Assembly (NCBI GenBank): GCA_964494475.1
Contig: CAZBRS010000116.1
Span: forward strand, 1 to 7,970
Length of the DNA: 7,970 nucleotides
Direction: 5' to 3'
Origin: CAZBRS01 sp964494475
GTDB taxonomy: Bacteria; Myxococcota_A; UBA9042; CAZBRS01
This document shows, one piece after another, positions 1-5,200 of this stretch. The position numbers and the translations under genes are program-made. The notes under the pieces were generated by a model. It worked only from the letters and a program-made list of their open reading frames with translations. It made no database searches and was not told the DNA's origin. The stretch's first letter is position 1, and each line of letters begins with the position of its first letter.

Positions 1-2
1 TC

Positions 3-107
3 GGCGAGCTCGAGGTGCAGGCGCGCGGGCAGGTCGTGAACCTGAAGCTCGAGCGAATGGCCGACGAGCTGCTGGCCGCGGCTGACATGAAGGAGACAGG
101 CGCGTGA
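3..107 (+). CDS. 3' end of an unidentified gene (partial)
   Basis: The third forward frame is open from the window edge and stops with TGA at 105-107, giving 34 residues (begins GELEVQARGQVV, ends AADMKETGA). The visible tail has a short beta-like stretch (VVNLKL) followed by a charged, Ala/Leu-rich probable helix. No family can be named from so little. It is judged real because its stop overlaps the start of the next gene in a GTGA arrangement, typical of translationally coupled operon genes, and because the downstream gene's ribosome binding site (AAGGAG, 90-95) lies inside it. The two genes are probably co-transcribed, which hints at a related envelope function, but this is only inference from position. 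Confidence 0.6.
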   Translation, partial: GELEVQARGQVVNLKLERMADELLAAADMKETGA

Positions 108-742
108 GGCGATTGCTCGCCATCGCGTTGCTGCTGGCGGCCCTGCCCGCGCGCGGCGCCGACGTCGGCCTGTCGTTCGCGGGCTCGGGGCGGGCCTACT
201 TCGTGCCCCGGGCCTTCTTCGCCAACGTATTCGACAACTGGACCAACGCCCCGAACTGGGGCACCAACCTGACCGTCGGCGTCACGGGCCTCACCGTGTT
301 CGACCCCGAGCTCGTGGTCGAGATCGGCTCGCTGGCGCTACCCGAGGGGAACTTTCGCCTGAAGGACTCGGCCACGTGGCGCACGGTGCGCGTGAACCTC
401 GACCTCGTGCAGGTGAGCGTGGCGCTGCGGCTGCGCTTCGACTGGGCCGTGTGGCGGGACTTGCACGTGGGCCTGGCCTTGGGCGGCGGCGTGGCGCGCC
501 TGTTCGGCCAGGCCGAGTCGCGCGAGGCGCTGCCCGGCTGCCAGGAGCCCGTCGGCGAGTGCGGGGTCTGGGACGACGTGGCCGCCCACCGCCTGGGCTT
601 CGCCGACCAGGTGCTCCCGGTGATCGTCGCCCTCGGCCACGTGGGCTACGAGCTCTGGCCCGGCTGGCAGGCGGTCGTCGAGGGCGGCCTGCAGAACCTG
701 CCGTTCGTCGGCCTGGCCGTGCGGTACCAGCTGGACCTCTGA
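104..742 (+). CDS. Putative small outer-membrane beta-barrel protein
   Basis: This gene encodes 212 residues from a GTG start preceded by AAGGAG at 90-95 with 8-nt spacing. The GTG overlaps the upstream TGA. Residues 1-19 form a classic signal peptide (two Arg, then a Leu/Ala-rich core, with likely cleavage after RGA). The mature part has stretches of alternating polar and hydrophobic residues rich in Gly and aromatics (about 97-113, 119-136, 171-185 and 188-212) and ends in a strand-like VGLAVRYQLDL. This is what transmembrane strands of a small outer-membrane barrel look like. The terminal residue is Leu rather than the usual Phe. Cys146 and Cys153 sit in a probable loop and could form a disulfide. 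I do not recognise a specific family, and a periplasmic beta-rich protein is the main alternative. No function is assigned. Confidence 0.7.
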   Translation: MRRLLAIALLLAALPARGADVGLSFAGSGRAYFVPRAFFANVFDNWTNAPNWGTNLTVGVTGLTVFDPELVVEIGSLALPEGNFRLKDSATWRTVRVNLDLVQVSVALRLRFDWAVWRDLHVGLALGGGVARLFGQAESREALPGCQEPVGECGVWDDVAAHRLGFADQVLPVIVALGHVGYELWPGWQAVVEGGLQNLPFVGLAVRYQLDL

Positions 743-756
743 TCTGGCCGTCGTAG

Positions 757-776
757 GGGCGCAATTCATTGCGCCC
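757..776. terminator. Palindrome between convergent genes, probable bidirectional terminator
   Basis: GGGCGCAA (757-764) and TTGCGCCC (769-776) are perfect 8-bp complements around a TTCA loop, flanked by GGCC at 746-749 and 777-780. The element lies 14 bp past the stop of the barrel gene and 44 bp past the stop of the minus-strand amidohydrolase, where a shared terminator would be expected. No U-tract follows on either strand, so it is not a canonical intrinsic terminator. It may instead be, or also be, one copy of a dispersed palindromic repeat beginning GTAGGGGCG (see findings). Confidence 0.5.
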
Positions 777-820
777 GGCCAGGGGGTGAGGTTCCTTCCG
801 GGGGGGGCCGGGGGCTGAGA

Positions 821-2143
821 TCACCCGATCCGCTTCCACAACGCCGCCGCCTGCTCCCTGGCCCGCGCGGCGACGCGCGCCTCGTCGAGGTGCGGGAAGA
901 CCCGATCGCGCAGCACCCAGCGGCCGTTCACGAGCACGTCGCGCGCCTCGACCTGCGAGAGGCCGAAGACCAGGTGGCCGGCCAGGTTGTCGGGGCTGAG
1001 GGGCGTGTACGGCAGGTAGTCGAAGACCACCAGGTCGGCGGGGGCCCCTGGGCAGAGGCGTCCGAGGGCGGGGTCGAGGAAGCGCCGGGCCGCCGCGAAG
1101 TTGTTCTTCACGAGCAGCGTGACCGGCTCGAGGAAGGCCGCCTGGGGGTGCGCGCGCAGGTGGTGGTGGGCGAAGATCGAGGCGCGCACCTCCTCGAGCA
1201 GCCCCTGGGTCATGCCGTCGGAGCCGAGGCAGGTGAGCGGACGCGTCAGGTCGCGGCCCACCAGGTCGAGGAAGCCGATGGCGTTGTTCAGGTTCGACTG
1301 GGGGTTGTGGATGAGCACCCCGCCCCGCGCGGCCAGCACGTCGAGCTCCGAGGCGTCGAGGTGAACGCCGTGGGCGCACAGGCTGCGCTCGTTCACGAGC
1401 CCGAAGCCGTCGAAGCGGGTCACGATGCCCGAGCCCATGCGCTCGCGCGTGAGGGCCACGTCGGCGCGATCCTCGGCCACGTGCACGTGGATGCCGGCGG
1501 CGACGGCGTCGGGCAGGGCGGCCACCTTGGCGAGCGTGGCGTCCGACAGCGTGAACGAGGCGTGCAGCCCGAAGGCCCCGGCGACCATCCCGTCGGCGCG
1601 CGCCCGCGCCGCTCGCAGGAAGCGCAGGTTCTCGGCTACGCCGGCGTCGCGGACGGCCGGGCCGTCGCGATCCGACACCTCGTAGGCCAGCACGGCGCGC
1701 AGGCCCACCTCGGCCCGCGCTTGATCGATGCGATCGAGGCTGCCCTCCACCGCGTTGGGGCTGGCGTGGTGATCGAAGAGGGTGGTGAAGCCCTTGCGCA
1801 CCGAGCGCGTCAGGGGCACCAGGGCCGACCAGTAGGCGTCGTCGAGGGTCAGCCCCTTGTCGAGCCGCCACCAGAGCGTCTCGAGCACGTCGATGAAGGT
1901 CGAGGCCGGCCCAACCGACAAGCCGGTCGCGAACGTCGAGTACAGGTGCGTGTGCAGGCTCGCGAAGCCCGGGCAGACCAGCCGCCCGCCCGCGTCGACG
2001 ATCTCGTCGTCGGCGCTGCGCGGCACGTCGGCGTCGCGCCCCACGGCCGTGATGCGCCCACCCTCAACGCGCACGGCGCCGCGCTCGACGACCGTACCCT
2101 CCTCGAACGACACGAGCCAGGCGTTCCCGATGCGAAGGGCCAT
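821..2143 (-). CDS. ssnA: SsnA-like amidohydrolase (putative aminohydrolase)
   Basis: This gene encodes 440 residues, essentially the length of E. coli SsnA. It belongs to the metal-dependent amidohydrolase superfamily (ATZ/TRZ and guanine-deaminase branch), whose members hydrolyse C-N bonds, often deaminating heterocycles; the substrate of SsnA itself is not established. Visible features are an N-terminal beta-sandwich part (1-57), metal ligands H64-x-H66, HxxE with H221 and E224, H258 in AHGVH, and D309 in GSDGM. SsnA-typical stretches are LWWRLDKGL (90-98), FDHHASPN (123-130), HVAED (221-225), HNPQSNLNNAIGF (279-291) and DNLAGHLVFG (385-394). The catalytic set looks complete, so the enzyme should be active. 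There is no signal peptide, so it is cytoplasmic. The ATG at 2143 is chosen because a strong GGGAGGT site precedes it and the family N-terminus starts there; an in-frame upstream extension to 2290 would run through the divergent promoter. In other bacteria ssnA sits with selenium-dependent molybdenum hydroxylase and purine-catabolism genes; none is visible here. Confidence 0.87.
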   Translation of the reverse strand: MALRIGNAWLVSFEEGTVVERGAVRVEGGRITAVGRDADVPRSADDEIVDAGGRLVCPGFASLHTHLYSTFATGLSVGPASTFIDVLETLWWRLDKGLTLDDAYWSALVPLTRSVRKGFTTLFDHHASPNAVEGSLDRIDQARAEVGLRAVLAYEVSDRDGPAVRDAGVAENLRFLRAARARADGMVAGAFGLHASFTLSDATLAKVAALPDAVAAGIHVHVAEDRADVALTRERMGSGIVTRFDGFGLVNERSLCAHGVHLDASELDVLAARGGVLIHNPQSNLNNAIGFLDLVGRDLTRPLTCLGSDGMTQGLLEEVRASIFAHHHLRAHPQAAFLEPVTLLVKNNFAAARRFLDPALGRLCPGAPADLVVFDYLPYTPLSPDNLAGHLVFGLSQVEARDVLVNGRWVLRDRVFPHLDEARVAARAREQAAALWKRIG

Positions 2144-2148
2144 GCGCG

Positions 2149-2155
2149 ACCTCCC
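2149..2155 (-). promoter_or_regulatory. Ribosome binding site deciding the ssnA-like start
   Basis: On the minus strand the sequence reads GGGAGGT, five bases before the ATG whose first base is 2143. This strong Shine-Dalgarno match supports the 440-residue start over the longer in-frame reading that begins at 2290. Confidence 0.75.
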
Positions 2156-2166
2156 ACGTTGGCTTG

Positions 2167-2195
2167 ATGCTACACCGCGCCGCGCCGTTCCGGAA
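2167..2195 (-). promoter_or_regulatory. Weak candidate promoter for the ssnA-like gene
   Basis: On the minus strand TTCCGG (2195-2190) and TAGCAT (2172-2167) are separated by 17 bp, about 24 bp before the start codon at 2143. The -35 element is poor. The position, 17-bp spacing and the AT-rich patch in a GC-rich background are the only support. The -35 part overlaps the 10-bp palindrome GTTCCGGAAC (2187-2196), which could be an operator half or chance. Confidence 0.25.
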
Positions 2196-2216
2196 CCTGG
2201 ATTCTCCAATTCGCGC

Positions 2217-2246
2217 TTGAGGTGACGCACTGCGGCAGAGTATACT
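2217..2246 (+). promoter_or_regulatory. Sigma-70-like promoter of the giant surface-protein gene
   Basis: TTGAGG (2217-2222) and TATACT (2241-2246) are separated by 18 bp. The -10 matches the consensus at five of six positions and stands out in a GC-rich region. Transcription would start near 2253, leaving a leader of about 40 nt before the ATG at 2293. This also argues against the upstream in-frame GTG at 2260, which would lie almost at the 5' end of the message. Confidence 0.6.
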
Positions 2247-2282
2247 ATCAAGACTCGGGGTGGGTCTCGGGTGGCGTCTTCT

Positions 2283-2287
2283 GGAGG
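2283..2287 (+). promoter_or_regulatory. Ribosome binding site deciding the giant gene's start
   Basis: GGAGG at 2283-2287 is five bases before the ATG at 2293, and the signal peptide begins exactly there. The alternative GTG at 2260 adds 11 residues before the signal peptide and has no comparable site. Confidence 0.75.
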
Positions 2288-2292
2288 CATTC

Positions 2293-5200
2293 ATGGCAGC
2301 GCTTCGCACGTTCGTCGCAGTCTTGTTCCTCGCGTCCTTCAGCGTTCCAGCTGCGTCGCAGATGTCTCTCACGAGCAGCAACGTGGCGGTCACCGAGAAC
2401 TTCACGGGTTTCACGGGGGCCGGGTTCGCGGCCACGCCGGCGGCCGGGCAGCTCGACTCCGACGCCTGGAGAGTCGTAGGAATGTCGGACGGGACCATGG
2501 CGTTCGGCGCGACGAAATCTTCGGGAACGGATTTCGGCAGAGGTTCGAGTGCCGGAGGTGTAACGACTGGCGGTATCTACGCTTTTACCGCCGACGGTAG
2601 CACTCCAGCTTTGGGTGTTCAACCCGGTGGATCGGACGTCAACCCCGGCAGCATCGTCTTGAAGGTGGCCAATAATACCGGATCAACCATTACGTCTCTC
2701 TCCGTCTCCTACAAGGCCTTCTACAAGAACGATCAGGCCCGCGCGAACAAGATTCGCTTCGGGTATTCGACGAACGACGTGGCATATACGGACGACGCGA
2801 CGCTGGACGTAGATTCCCCCCTCGCCGCAGACGCGGGTGCCTGGACGTCGTTCACGCGAAGCAAGACGATTTCCGGACTGACGTTTGCGACGGGCACCTC
2901 GATGTACATCCACTGGGGGATCTCATCGACCGGAAGCAACAATCACGACGAACTCGCGCTCGACGACGTCTCGGTAACGGGAACCTCGGGGGCCTGCGCC
3001 CCGCCCTGCGCTGACGGTATCTCGTGCACCGACGACCTCTGCAACTCGGGCACGTGCTCGTACCCCATCTCGTCGGGTAAGTGCCTCATCGCGAGCGGCT
3101 GCTACAACGACAACGCCACCAACCCCGCGAACACCTGCCAGAAGTGCGCCGCGTCCGCCAACACCACGTGGAGCTTGAACGACGGCGCCTCCTGCACCAC
3201 GGCCGGCGGCGGCGCGGGCCTCTGCACCAGCGGCGTGTGCGTGGGCGCCGACGGCAACTCGTACGTCGACGTGGCCGACGACCCCATCGGAGGCGACTTC
3301 CTGCGGTCCGACGACACGCTCGATCGGGCCGTGTTCGCGTTCAAGGTGATCGACCAGGGCACGGGCGACAGCTACCCGACCACCGTCACCGACCTGACGT
3401 TCGCGCCCGGCGCCAGCAACGACGCCGACTGGACCGACACCCTCGCCCTGGCCGAGCTCTACGACGGCGAGACCGGCGGCAACCTGGTGGGCACCGCCGT
3501 CGGCATCTCCGACGCGGCCATCCAGTTCTCGGACCTCTCGTTCGAGGTGCCGAACGGCGACGAGCGCACGCTCTACCTGCGCCTCACCTTCTCCGAAGCT
3601 CCGAGCCTCGTCGACGGCAGCACGCTATCGTTCGCGATCGACAGCAGCGCCGCCGGCAACGAGGCCCTGGCCGGGGGCAGCACCTTCGCCACGTCGGGGA
3701 TCGACGAGGTCGGCTCCGACGACTTCTACGTCGACGTGATGGCCTTTGCCCTGTTCGTGGTGACCGAGCCCGCGCGCGTGGTGCCCGGCATGCCCTTCGC
3801 GTTCTCGGTGTACGCCTCCGACCTCTACGGCAACACCGACGTCGACTACAACGAGCCACTCTACGTCGACGTCGACCCGGCCACGGGGGGCTCCGGCACC
3901 CTTTCGTCGACCACGTACCCCGACCTCATCGCCAGCGCCGTCGACGGACTGGCCGAGTGGCCCGATCTGGTCTATGACACCGAAGACACCTTCTCGCTGC
4001 TCGCCACCGACGGCAGCTTCGTAGTCTACGACGCCCTCTCTTCCACGTGGACGGCCACCATCAACTGGGATCTGCACGGCTACGCCGTGAAGAACCTGCA
4101 GGACAACCTGACCGTCACCCTCGATCGCGCCAAGTTCATCGACGACGGCGGCTCTGCCTCCCTGGCGCCGGGCGACTACCTCGTCATCGGCCGCGACAGC
4201 ACGAAGGCGGCCTTCGAGGCCTTCTGGAGCGTCACCTTCGCGTCGAACGTGCGCTACGTGAACGGGAAAACGCTGGCAGGGGGCACCTCGAGCGGCTTCC
4301 CAGTGGTCAACGAGACCGGCACCTCGTCCGAGCGGTTCGCCCTTTACGACGCCGCCGCGGTACTGCTGGACGGCGCGTCTCCGTCGGCCCTGCAGTTCGG
4401 CAACGGTGACAACTGCGCCCGCGTGGGGCTGGCGACCAGCGGGCAATTGGCCGGCCACTGGTCCTGCGGCCTCACGTCGGCGGTCACCGAGACCCCCGGC
4501 TCGGGCGCCGTGCTCGAGCATACCGGCAAGCTCGTGATCACCGAGATGTCCGACGGCGCGACCTCGATCTACGAGTTCCTCGAGCTCTTCTACGACGCCG
4601 AGTACAGCTCGGTCTGCCCCAACGGCAGCAAGGAGGTCGGCGAAGACTGCGACGACAACGCCAACGGCGACGACGCCGACGGGTGCAAGGACGACTGCAC
4701 GTTCTCGTGCGCCGCGAACACCGACTGCGCCGACGCCGACACCACCGACTGCGTACGCCCGGCGTGCGCCGCCGGCGGCGAGGGGCAGGTGTGCGAAGAG
4801 GGAGAAGGCACGGCCTTCGAGGCGGCCGGCAAGCTCTGCCCCGTGGGCGCCTGCGACGGAGCCGGCACCTGCGCCCTCTCGTACGTGGGCGCCGTGATCG
4901 TCACCGAGATCATGCCGAACCCGGGCGCCTGCGACGACACGGTGGGCGAGTGGCTCGAGCTTCACAACACGCGCGACCAGGCCATCGACCTGGCCGGCTG
5001 GACGCTTTCTTACAACAACCTCGCCCCCCCCCCGAACAACACGCCGGGCACCCACCCGTTCTCCGGTTCGTTCGTCATCCCGGCCCACGGCTACGTGGTG
5101 CTCTGCCGCACCTCTCCCGCCGCCGAGGGGCTGCCCTGCGACCTGGAGGGCCTGCCCTTCGCCCTGGGCAACAGCGGCGGCGAGCTCACGCTGAAGGACG

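Noticed and set aside
800..815. G-rich run before the ssnA-like stop (possible G-quadruplex)
   Set aside because: Only two clear G-runs (800-807 and 810-814) are present in a short convergent gap, which is not enough to support a four-tract structure.
291..1871. A 526-codon minus-strand frame spanning two genes
   Set aside because: It is an Arg/Pro/Ala-rich shadow that overlaps the barrel gene, the convergent gap and most of the ssnA-like gene, all of which are better explained by other frames.
890..2167. A 425-codon plus-strand frame opposite the ssnA-like gene
   Set aside because: It is an antisense shadow with His/Val/Gly/Arg-biased sequence and no recognisable motif. The minus-strand reading carries the full amidohydrolase motif set.
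2144..2290. A 49-residue N-terminal extension of the ssnA-like protein
   Set aside because: The extension has no family resemblance and crosses the divergent promoter region. A strong ribosome binding site sits directly before the ATG at 2143.
2260..2292. A GTG start at 2260 for the giant protein
   Set aside because: It would put 11 residues before the signal peptide, lies only a few bases after the predicted transcription start and lacks a good ribosome binding site.
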